Shown: piece by piece, positions 13,301 to 23,360 of the stretch | How the letters are laid out: every line of letters starts with the position of its first letter | Numbering within the stretch: position 1 is the first letter of the stretch | Source: Clavelina lepadiformis | Lineage: Eukaryota > Chordata > Ascidiacea > Aplousobranchia > Clavelinidae | Direction of reading: 5' to 3' | DNA: 64,000 nt | NCBI RefSeq assembly: GCF_947623445.1 | Contig: NC_135242.1 | Coordinates: 248,001-312,000 of the forward strand | Notes under the pieces: generated by a model | Told to the model about the DNA's origin: nothing | Database searches by the model: none | Seen by the model: the letters and a program-made list of their open reading frames with translations, nothing else | Made by a program: the position numbers and the translations under genes

Positions 13301-14264
13301 CATGACAATTGCACTCGTCTGTACCGCCTTCTAGTGGTGGCGGACAGTGGTTGCAATGATCCTGGTGGTGGCAGCTGAGCATCACTAAAGTCCACTCACA
13401 AGACAGACCTGCGTTTTAAGGCGGGAGTTTGGGATTTCTCACTTGAAACCCAGGACCTGTTGTTGTGGGCGGAACGATCTTCAACAATTTCATCGCGATC
13501 TCATATTTTTATTATTTTCTCCGCTTTATTTCAATTTGTTCTTCAGGGGCTGTCCACTTTCTCACAACTTTCCTCCAAATTAATCCCGCCCGCGGTAACC
13601 ATGACAACGTTAATGGGAGGTGAAAACTTCGTGATGGAGCCAGAGGGATATTCTGTGTCGGCGTTGGTTGAAGAGGACCCGTGGAACATGGACATCTCAT
13701 CCAAGGATGAGGATTGGAATCCTCCGGAGGCACTGTGGAGCAACCCTAATGACGAGTGGAAAGTTGCAATCTCCCCGACCAAGCATCATCCAACCTACTT
13801 CGTGAGTTCATCTCGGGTCAACTTGGTTTTCACCTGTGTTTATGAGATGTCTGTTGTAGGAGGAATCAAGCGACAGCGAAAAAGTTCCTACTTCTAGCGC
13901 CACCCAGCAGAGTGTTGTTGGGGCGGGCGCAACAATAAATTCGACCAATCAAAGCGCAAATAAGAAACCTCGTCGACGCCGCAGAAAGAAGCAAACACAA
14001 GAAGTAAATACATATTGTAACGTCACCTCGTGATTGTGACGCGGTTAACATGACGACATATTTTGCAGACTGCGTGTGACGAGGAAGAATTGAGAGTAAA
14101 GTCACCAGTAACCGAGCAACCTGTCGAAGCAAGCGCGGACGTCCAAGGTGAGTGTCAAGGTCATAAGATTCGTGTCAGGCCGAGTATTTTCTCTTACTTC
14201 TGCCTCTACAGAGTGGTCGACCCCGGGCAAGAAGAAGCGAAATCGTCCGAGGAAAGCAGAATGA
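7349..14264 (+). CDS. MTDH: Metadherin/LYRIC-like protein (12 coding exons)
   Basis: Exons read at 7349-7585, 7672-7779, 8819-8885, 9441-9587, 11380-11469, 11695-11742, 11828-12037, 12899-12999, 13547-13801, 13860-14003, 14069-14147 and 14212-14264. Phases agree throughout and give about 512 residues (human MTDH 582). The protein has one N-terminal membrane segment (about residues 15-40, IPLWVIFSSLVLICLVIIKL). Long Lys-rich stretches follow, then GEWQTVDTKEQKSLRRERKK, a Trp-rich middle (AWKDEAQTEDW, DEDWNPPEALWSNPNDEW) and a basic tail ending KKKRNRPRKAE. The DWNxPxxxW stretch corresponds to the vertebrate MTDH segment known to bind SND1. In vertebrates MTDH is an ER and nuclear scaffold for RNA-binding partners. 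An acceptor at about 7322 implies a 5' UTR intron or trans-splice site. AATAAA is at 14322. The exon at 11828-12037 has the weakest family support. Confidence 0.86.
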
Positions 14265-17144
14265 AGCGAACAAATTTTATTGCACATCTAACCAGGCCGC
14301 TCACTATTATTCAGGATACTTAATAAATTACGTCATTTTGGCATTTTTCTCTTTTTATTGTCAGGTTTTAAAAGTCGGCGCTTATTTCGAGTTCTGTGCA
14401 CTTATTGCTATGGCTCCCGCACAAGCAAATCACAGGGCGGTTCAAGGAACCAGATCGATAGTCGCGGAAGCATAAACAGCAGCCTGAGTGTCAGAAGCTT
14501 GCACTTGAGTGAGGTCTGCAACCACGTAAATTTAATTTCGGTGGAATGTTGAATACCTGGCCAGTAGCAGGCCGGTGTTTGGTGGCGGCCATTACATACC
14601 GGGCTAAGTGGCCAGCATTGATCTGAAGCACCGCGTAGGCATTAGAGGTTCCATTACGAGGCAAATCGTAGAAAGTAGTGTATGGGTTGGTGTATTGCGT
14701 ACAAGGTGATTGAATTCACCACTTGGCAGCGTGCTTCGGAATCCAAGCACAGTATTTAGTCGTGCTGTCATGACATCATTGCTGCAGCTGCCTTGGCGGA
14801 TTGCAATGACGTATTTCCGTGTTCAGCCTGTTTCACTTTCAACCGATACTTTACATAGCAAACTCCCGGAAATTACGTCTTTATGGCGGTCTGCGCGCCT
14901 GATTGTCCTATAACGTTTCATAAAACTCCACAATGTGTTCAAGTAGAGTCAACTTGATGCGATCCGCATGAAAAAGCGTTAAACGCGACATTGCTTGAAG
15001 CTAAACGCGTAAGTTTGGTAAAATATTCTGTTACTCATTGAGCGAATTACCAAATGAAAATAACCTTTTCGGTTTCATTTTAGACAACCCTGGTGAACCA
15101 AGATGGGACAGGTATTTGTGTCGGATTTCGATGTTTGACGATTAAACCATGATTTAATTAACAAATAATTTCCTTTGTTATAAAGTTGCGTTGATAAATT
15201 GCATTTTCCCTCCATGACATGACAAATTAGGAAAAATCGGTATTAAATCTGGTACAAATGCAAACTTTTCCATCTAATACAAAAGAAATAAGTCTTAAAC
15301 ACCATAGATGTAGGTGGGTGATGACGCAATTTCACCAAGACGAAAGAATGTGTTCTATTTTAGGTCAAAACATTGCACTGTGAACAAACCGTTTCTAAAT
15401 GACAAGCGGTGGTATCAGCAAACTTTTAAGGTTGCAAGTATTTTGGTCGCTGGTAGGCTATTAAAACTTAAATGTGACGTCAAAATAAAAAGTAGTTATG
15501 GAATGTAAAGCACCAAAATCCCACAGAATTTAAATTTTGGCGGCTTTTTTCCTTCGATTAAACTGGTCAGTGAAGTAGATTTTTGTTGGCAATACTGGTA
15601 TCTTCGTTTGTGTGCTGAGATGCTCAACTAGCAATTATGCAATTTAACAAACGCGCACAGTTTTCAGTTGGATAAAAAAAAACTTCAACTAAGGTCTATT
15701 GTAGCGGCAATTGAACGAAATCCATCTCGTCGCTAGTTGACGCTATCACATTTGCTATTGATGAGGAAAAATGTCTTGGCATCTTTGTCGCTTTCTTTTC
15801 ATTCCGATTTCTAACTTTGTCTTAAGCAGGATAATAAAAAATTCAGATTTAGAGAATGTCAAATTAAGGCTGTAGCCTCATTGCACTAAATTCGCTCCAG
15901 ATGACTCAGGTGCCTTCATCGCACCTCATAAAACGAACCTGACAAAACATCATCCCCACCTCTCTTAGGTTGCCATAGGCTACTGCAACTCACATTGAAG
16001 GGTTAACCACAACCTTGTCCCAAATAAGATATTACACTTATTGTAATGCATCAAATTATTTTATCCTAATGTCTCTTTCAAAGTTTAATTAAAAAGTATA
16101 AAATTGAAATCACAAAGTTGTTACAAGTTACAATTAAATAAGCCAGAGTTTTCTGCGATGTCTAAATCGGAAGGCCTTCATGTGGTATCTTCTACGGGGC
16201 TTTCCCATGCAATGTTTTGAAATGTACTGAATCTCGGCAGTAGGCTTGGACCGGTATTAGGCGAATGCAAGCGATGCTACTACATTGGGCCTGTGCTACT
16301 TGGCACCAAAAGAAAATTAGCAAATAAGTTTTTTTGTGCGAAAATTACCGTGTTTTATTGAAATTGGCTTTCATGCGAGCTGAATTGCAAATATTTGCCA
16401 CTATTTCACCGAAAAAGAAACGTGCGTACTAATAGCCTAAGCTATTTTCAATAGTTTCTTGTTAACCTATCTGAGATGTTATTAACATAGAACACCTAAA
16501 CCTATTATAAATCTACTTTCTAATGTAAATCTAAGTCTAATGAAACCTCATTTCATTCATTCAAAACCCATTCTTTTAACCTGCTGCCTGTTTTTATCAT
16601 CAGGCTGCGTGACCTACATAAGGTGAAACAGTCACTACAATTTGCATCAAGTTATTAAAATTAACAATGGATTCCGCGCTTGCTAAAGCCGGCCCAGCCT
16701 ATGATAACTGGATGGTAACGGTACCTACGCTTTGGCACTCTACTGTAGCATGTGTTTTATTGTGCAGGACTATAGGAGTCTCACCAAGGCTGTTTAGTTA
16801 GGCTATTTATGTTCTAATTTTGAAGATCAAACAATGCACCGTTAAGAAGCACATCCTACATCCGTATGTAGTGTAATGCTAAAGGTTGTAAAATATGGGA
16901 CAGCAAGGTTGCAGTCATTTTATCAGTAGCACGGTGTGGGTAGTCTATGACGCGTTCGATATACTGTCATTCGTAGATATAGGGCGTTAGGTCAGTAGGT
17001 GAGAGAAGTGAATATGCTAGAAGTTGATTTTAGTCATTTAGGGTTTAAACTGAGTTTTAGATTACAAGGTAGATTTAAGTTTTTATATTATAACGTGCAC
17101 ATTAAGTTAACGTTAGCCGGTAATATTGCCTTCTTCTCTGTACG
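14265..17144. other. Gene-poor spacer
   Basis: Apart from the metadherin 3' end (AATAAA at 14322), no gene is supported. The frames are short and unlike any family I know. A short exon-like stretch at 16667-16712 ends in a good donor but has no partner exon. Confidence 0.5.
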
Positions 17145-17995
17145 ACTTGATTTGACTTGCATTATATTTTAGCTTGACTTGACTTGAGAAATTTAGTAAT
17201 TTGTCTCGACTTGACTTAAGTGAACTTCCCAAATGACTTGACTTGAGTCTTAAAAAAATTACTTGGTTACAGCCAGGGCTGGGGAGCCACTGCAAAAAAG
17301 CATAGGCTCCGGCTCCAGCTCCGGAGCTATCAAGCATTCATCCACTAGCTCCAGCTCCGGAGCTATAAACTTTTAAACAGCGACTCCGGCTCCATTAAGA
17401 GTGTATTGTAGCATTTGTCACAGTAGGATGCAATGGTTTAGAAGTCTGCACTGCAGCGCTTAAAATTCTGTTAAAAAATATAAACACACATTTCAGATTT
17501 AAGCTGAATGAAAAACAAGGGAAGCCACACTTTTGTTGACTTTTGTTGTGCTTTTTGCTAGTCTGAAATCAAACAACGAAATCACCACAACGAAAATGTA
17601 AAAAAAAACAATTCGAACAACAAAAATATTTTGAGGTCAGTGCCAACGGCTATTGTAGTTTTGTAAAAACAACAACAACACTGAAAACAGCGTTGGGGCA
17701 AATGCAGCGTTTTCAAGGTCTGGTGACTTCAGCTGATAAAGTCCAATGTAAAATTTAAGTGGCACGCGTGCCAGGGGTTGCCGACCCCTGCTATAGGTTT
17801 TAAAAATAGCAGCTAAGACAAATTATTAAAGTTTGTTATATTCAATACTGGAGCTGGAGCTGATAAATATTTTGTAGCTCCAGCTCCGGCTCCACAAGAA
17901 ATGTTTAAAAAGGCTCCAGCTCGGCTCCGGCTCCGGAGAAAATGCTTGGCTCCAACGCTTCCGGCTCCGGCTCCCCAACCCTGGTTACAGCACTG
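17145..17995. mobile_element. hAT end remnant interrupted by a younger hAT
   Basis: From 17145 to 17252 the sequence repeats ACTTGACTTGA-type words, a common subterminal pattern of hAT elements. The block ends, after the inserted element at 17274-17983, with GTTACAGCACTG at 17984-17995, a typical hAT terminus (reverse complement CAGTGCTGTAAC). The younger element therefore landed inside the terminal repeat of this older one. The other end of the older element was not found. Confidence 0.55.
17274..17983. mobile_element. Non-autonomous hAT element with 8-bp target duplication
   Basis: The 5' end CAGGGCTGGGGAGCC and the 3' end GGCTCCCCAACCCTG form a 15-base terminal inverted repeat with one mismatch. 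The element is flanked by a perfect 8-base direct duplication GTTACAGC at 17266-17273 and 17984-17991, diagnostic of hAT insertion. Both ends carry clustered GGCTCCGGCTCC words in opposite orientation, a subterminal array probably used for transposase binding. The 710-base interior has no transposase frame. Around 17760-17791 it holds what looks like the end of another hAT copy (GCACGCGTGCC then a short palindrome ending GACCCCTG). Confidence 0.88.
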
Positions 17996-18514
17996 CTATA
18001 GGTGATCAAAAAATCTTGCCACCCTGACAGTAAATCGAAAAAGGCTCTATTTGAGTAGCTGGAGTCTAAAAGGACCAACCTAATAACTATGGGTCTAGTA
18101 TACAAGTGCATAACCAGAGGACATCACAATGTGAGCGTGACGCGACACTTAATCGAAAGACAGTTTATCGAACAACACTTTATCGAACGACACTAAATCG
18201 AACGACAGCTGATCGAAACGACACTTTATCGAACCGACAGTTGATCAAACGACACTTTATCGAACCGACAGTTGATCGAACCGACAGTTGATCGAATCGA
18301 CTGTTGCTTCTCCCGCACACAGTCATAGCAAAACGTGGCGTACAGTTGCATTGTTTGCTATAGAAAATTGAAATTTGGTGACTTTTCATAAAAAATGTTC
18401 AGCTATCTGTCCATGTTTGTTTGATAAAGTTGGATTTTGTAATTTTTGAGATATTGTCATATTTTCATAATTTTGCTCTCTCTCCGCATTGAAGCGTATT
18501 ACTCATGGCATCCA

Positions 18515-19690
18515 GGCAGGATAGCAACTGTCAAAACAGCGACTGTCATAATGGCGACTTCATAATAGCGACGTAATCAAGTGAGCGACATTCCAAACAG
18601 CGATTGTCTAAATGCCGACCGCATTAAAACAGCGACTGTTATGATAGCGACTTAACTAGGCTTTCCATTTTTCCAAATCAAAACAAACCCGCAGGGAAGG
18701 CCTATTGTGATACACTAGATTGCGGATTATACGAGAAGACAGCTGGATACAGTGAAAATGTAACATATGATTTTATCATATAAATTTATTAGCGTGTTTT
18801 TGTAAAAGAAATAAAAACAAAAATTACATTAAAAACTTCTAATATCTCTCTGACTTTGGTAAATAAATAAACGTACCCAAAGTTACATCGAAGTGCAAGA
18901 GTGTTCATAAAAGAGTGAAAAAAATATAATACTGTACATACAAGGATCGTGAAAGCGAGATAAATTTACAATTTGCAAAAAAAATAATGTTTAGTAAAAT
19001 GCAGAGCTGTAATGGGGCCTTATATTTTTAACCCAAAACCGACCCAAAAGTAAAAACACAAGTCCGAACTGGAAAAGTTAATTTTAAGTCCGAGTCAGGC
19101 CCGAAAATTAAGTTTACCGATTGAATCAACTTCGTCTTATGATGTCATCCTTTTCTAAGTCGCGCTTTACTCTCTGCGGGTTTTTTAGCATTTAATCTCA
19201 TCTAAAGTCCGTCATTTACTGTCAAATTGCAACAGAATTTTTTCACGGGATACAGCAAAATCGAGGCCAGTATGATCTGCGGCAGTTCCTTCGAGCCCTT
19301 GCTCGCAATTTAGAAATAAACGTGTCTTGATTTTTATTGCATTTTTATTTTATTTTATTGCTTTTTAAATCATGTGACTTCATGTGACTATGGATAGTCC
19401 AAATAAAATGTTGTTTTAAAGTCCCTTTTGGTTTCAATCTTTCACTACGCAGTATTTGCCTGTTTCTGCGTGCATACGTGTGTAGAGAGGTGTGGGGGAT
19501 GGAAGTGCGTGTGCGCGTAAGCCTTGGATTTAATAAAAGAAGTGAGGTCGCTGTTGTGGCAGTCGCTGTTTTAAATGAATCGCTGTCGTGTAGTCGCTCT
19601 ATTGACAGTCGCTGTTTTAAATGAATCGCTGTCGTGTGGTCGCTCTATTGATAGTCGCTGTTCTGACAGTCGCTATTTGGAACCCGAGCC
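18515..19690. mobile_element. Nested DNA element with tandem AACAGCGACTGTCATAA ends
   Basis: About 18524-18658 repeats AACAGCGACTGTCATAATGG-type units. About 19550-19684 carries inverted counterparts (GTCGCTGTTTTAAATGAATC), so the pair forms the ends of a 1.2-kb element lying within the larger one at 18.1-20.8 kb. The right array includes a clean 46-base direct repeat starting at 19561, 19607 and 19653. No transposase is recognisable inside. Near 19002-19110 a hAT-like start (CAGAGCTGTAATGGGGCC) suggests a further fragment. Confidence 0.58.
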
Positions 19691-20276
19691 ATTACTCATG
19701 TACGCACCAATAACTTGACTAACTATTCTCTTTCGTTCTCTTCTCGCGGTCAGCTGGTTTTCCGCACAGCGGGGGCGCGGCATACAGGAAGCCAGATGAT
19801 GTTTCTACTAACCTGTAAAAATCTCATCAGTGTACGACGTATAGTTTTCTAGTAATTAACGATTGCAAATGTGTGTGCGGGGTCGGCCACACCTAGTTTT
19901 TTAGTAAACTCTCGAGCCTGGTTAGGATAGGGTTAAAAGAACCACAATTTAACGAAACAACTGACGATATGCACTGTTAAAAGCACGACAACTGACGAAG
20001 TGCACATTTCAATCGCATTCATTTAATTACAAGTTGTGTGCAATTGCTCGAAGATAACTTTTATGTCAATATTCGTTGAGTCATAATTTTCGACTATGCT
20101 CTTCAGCCGTTGGTTGACAGCGTCGTAGCGCCTCTTCTGAGGTGGGCCAGCAATTCCAGCACTCAATTGCTCAAATAAACATTTCGTTGGAACCTTGTTC
20201 CTGCTTTATTTTTTTGACGAGTCTGCGAAGCGTCGGATGGGACATTGAGACACGCTTGCTGAACGCATTGTGGCGA

Positions 20277-20318
20277 CTTATGGCGTAACAATACCAACTT
20301 ATGGCGTAACAATACCAC
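20277..20318. repeat. 21-base tandem duplication
   Basis: CTTATGGCGTAACAATACCAA occurs twice in direct tandem. It lies in the interior of the larger array-ended element, next to GC-rich hAT-like words, and has no recognised function. Confidence 0.7.
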
Positions 20319-21310
20319 AATTTTTTCAAACAGAGCTAACACTGCAGTTTGAAACTCAATAAGAAACGGCAGGCCGTAGTCTTGTGATAACTTATTAATA
20401 TGTTTCGGGCCGGACGATTTCACATGGCGGGCCGGCCGCCATGCGAAATCGTCAACTTTATGATACAAATATAAAATATAAATCGTCAACTTTATGATAT
20501 ATACATCACAATTCATTAATGCACACCATTACAAAGACCGCACATCACAATGGCTTATTGTCTCAATGTTTGAGAAACACGCAAAAATCTTGCTTGAAGC
20601 TATTGTCAAAGTTTGTCGTTCGATCAACTGTCGGTTCGATAAAGTGTCGTTCGATAAAGTGTCGGTTCGATTAACTGTCGTTCGATAAAGTGTCTTTCGA
20701 TAAAGTGTCATAGTACCCAATGTGAGTAGCTGGGACTAGCATACAAAGGCATCCTGTGATTGTGTACTTGTATACTAGACCCTTAACTATTCAACTGTTA
20801 GCAACGTAACTTTTGCTCCGCACAGTTAATGGCGAAAAATAAACAGAAGCAATACAAGAGCTTAAAAAGATGGTGTGTAGATAATTGTGTAATTGCTATT
20901 TGGGACCATATGTGCGACCTACAATCCAGACCGCAGAGTTTGGCATAGGCACAGTCAATACTTCTTTTCAACTTCTCCTCGCTCTATTTTCAATTGATTT
21001 GAATAAGTCAAACTGTGTAATTGCAGACTTAAGCTCACACTTCCATTGCATCTGAGCATTTTTGCGAACCTGCACTTGTCATTTTTGGTTGTTTGTCGCC
21101 AAGATCTTGCTGAAAACAGCCATACTCTGCAGTCCGGTCTGCAATCAGTGATTATTGTTTATCATGCAAGTTTTTCATTTTCTCGCGAATTTATAGAGAA
21201 TGAGAGAGATTTTATTTCGCCAAGTATACAGATTAACAAAATATTACAAATACAGATATAATACAAATAGGCCTATTACATTTTAACATTTATTTTAACG
21301 ATTATTTATT

Positions 21311-21360
21311 ATAAATTGGCACGAAGATAAATAATTTGGTGTGCACGTTTATGAATCACC
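21311..21360 (+). repeat. Dispersed repeat with GTGCACGTT core, copy 2
   Basis: ATAAATTGGCACGAAGATAA followed by TTTGGTGTGCACGTTTATGA matches the copy at 6331 with scattered substitutions. Only the first half of the block is retained. Confidence 0.5.
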
Positions 21361-21753
21361 TCTCAAGTAGTGTTTCTGTTGTGCCTTAACATTTTTCACT
21401 GCAAATAAGAAAGCATCAATTAAAATATACTCCAACCATCGCTTCTTTTTAACCAAACTGGAGCGCACTTTGGCCTGTTGGATTGCGCCCATCATTGAAT
21501 AGCAGATCATGGTGAACTAATACTTAAAATTTAGTTGTGTTTCAACCCCAGTGCAACACCTGGAACAAGCTTCCACTCACTATAACACCCAAACACTAGG
21601 CAGTAAAATGTTTTTATTTTACGAATGTTATGAATCACTAAGCTGAGTAGACTTGGCATTTGTGGTATTTTAGAGTTGAAGTAGCAGACCAGTTGCTATT
21701 GAAGTATGCAATAGACGATTGAAATCCCTAACTCACTAAACATTGCGTAAGAA

Positions 21754-21823
21754 AACTGTGCCAAATTGCAAATTAAATTAAACTGTGCCAAATTGCAAAT
21801 TAAATTAAACTGTGCCAAATTGC
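21754..21823. repeat. 27-base tandem repeat, about 2.6 copies
   Basis: The unit AACTGTGCCAAATTGCAAAT plus TAAATTA is repeated from 21754, 21781 and 21808, the last copy partial. The copies are nearly identical, so the array is young. Confidence 0.85.
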
Positions 21824-22624
21824 CGAAGAAAACTGGTTTGCTGATTATTATGATACGTGTTTTGGCTACAATCCAAATCTTCCCAAGCAAGCAATAAAGT
21901 TTGCGCATTCTTAGCCGGGCCATTGCTAGACATGATCCACACATTACAAAACATACTCTGTGGTATTTGTGAAGCATCTGCGCAAGCGTAAGAAAAATTT
22001 AAGTTTTTTACGCTCAGAGCAATTCGTGGATTTTAATCCCCTCAGCAAACTTTCCAATCTGGATTAGTCCATAGTGGAAAGTGTTGCACTGAATTGTGTA
22101 TGCATTTAATCAATGGTGAGGACAGGTTTTATGCATTTTTACATGATTCATGACAAGTTTTTTAGCAGACAGGCTGACAGAGACTTGATGAAACATGAAA
22201 ACCAGCGCCTGGCAGCCTGTCAATGAATGTGAAATCTACTTTTAGATCTTTTTCGCACCCAAGGTCTTGCCGAGGTCGACAATGCAGTTCTGCCTGGGGC
22301 TCAGGAAGCAGCGTGAGCATGAATGCACTGATGCATGACTGATGTGCGGCACCAATAGACCATGATGCCTGATGATGATGCATTTTTATCTGTAAAGTTT
22401 TAAATTTACATCATGGGGGATTTAAGGGGAATTTTATTTGTTTTTGCAGAAACTGAATGAAATTAAATCCCACAAATTCTAAATAAAAATACTGGCATGG
22501 AAAGTGGAAAGTACGACAGTCTTCAACAACAAAGGACACAAATTTTAGGGTGGCGTGCACTGAAGCCTAAATTCTTCATTTATTTATTATAATTACAAGC
22601 AACTGGATTTTATTTATTTATTTA

Positions 22625-22690
22625 TTATGAATTGACGTAAGGACGACAAAGTCCGGCACATTGATAACTTTTGTGCGTGCAATTGTCACA
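22625..22690 (+). repeat. Dispersed repeat with GTGCACGTT-type core, copy 3
   Basis: ATTGACGTAAGGACGACAAA followed by GGCACATTGATAACTTTTGT and GCGTGCAA is a diverged copy of the block at 6331, matching best in its second half. Confidence 0.4.
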
Positions 22691-23360
22691 CTTTCTACTC
22701 TGGGTTATTGACGAACAAACTTTACCTCGCAAGGAGCAATTAAAATATTTTATTTCCCTCAGATTATTGCTTTGTCTCGATTACAATTCTGTGTGAATGA
22801 AATTAGCTTTCAATGTTTTTTGCGAAGAAAATCGCCTCGGACACAACAGACTTTACTCTGTGATTCGCTCAAGATTTGAATCGCAAAAAGTTGCATACGC
22901 CAAGACACCGTTTGTCTGATGAATTTATGTGAAATTGTTGAAATTTATTTAACAAGATTCTTTTACTGTGGTCAATGGACAGATCCATGATGTTGCTCAA
23001 CACAAAATTGAGATAGCAGCTTTCATATGTGCTCAGCAGTCTACTAATTGTCACTTCACAATTTGTTACTGCTCAGATTTGTTCCACCTAGCATGCTATG
23101 GTGTGACCTGCTAGGTGCAAGGTGTTCATTTAAAACAAGTGAACATGGATGTGGACTGGGCCACTAAATTTACAGTGCAGACAAAATAAATGCCACACGT
23201 TTTTTATTCGGCAATAGAATTAGATGGTTGTTGGTGCACAAATTTCTCAGGCACTGAATGGATTTAGCCTGAGGTTGTGAGTGGGTCTAAATTGTTTCAC
23301 TAACTTTCCAATCTTGCATGACAGGAATGTAGAGTTACATAAATATTTGAAGCAGTGAAC

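Larger units (their letters stand above)
18080..20796. mobile_element. DNA element with tandem TATCGAACGACAC-type ends
   Basis: Near 18136-18303 about nine units of roughly 17 bases (CACTTTATCGAACGA, with the variant CAGTTGATCGAACCGA) are tandemly arranged; about 20613-20710 carries the same units inverted. Outside the arrays the outer ends also match as an inverted repeat: GGGTCTAGTATACAAGT at about 18089 and ACTTGTATACTAGACCC at about 20767. The interior holds a second, different element with tandem-array ends (18515-19690). It also holds unassigned sequence with hAT-like words (CGGGCCGG near 20405-20440) and no recognisable transposase. The superfamily is unassigned; by analogy with the element at 3.6-5.6 kb it may be Mutator-like. 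Confidence 0.62.
20797..23360. other. Gene-poor spacer with repeat copies
   Basis: No gene is supported. Two diverged copies of the GTGCACGTTGATAA dispersed repeat lie at about 21311-21360 and 22625-22690, and a 27-base tandem array at 21754-21823. The frames on both strands are short and show no conserved domain. Confidence 0.5.

Noticed and set aside
16667-16712. Short exon starting MDSALAKAGPAYDNWM with a GT donor
   Set aside because: No downstream partner exon or recognisable family; a 15-codon frame is not enough.
20163-20516. 117-codon minus-strand frame
   Set aside because: It lies in mobile-element interior, includes a tandem duplication and has no recognisable domain.
20833-20960. 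Short frame MAKNKQKQYKSLKRW
   Set aside because: The basic start recalls small ribosome-biogenesis proteins, but the frame ends after about 38 codons and no splice partner was found.
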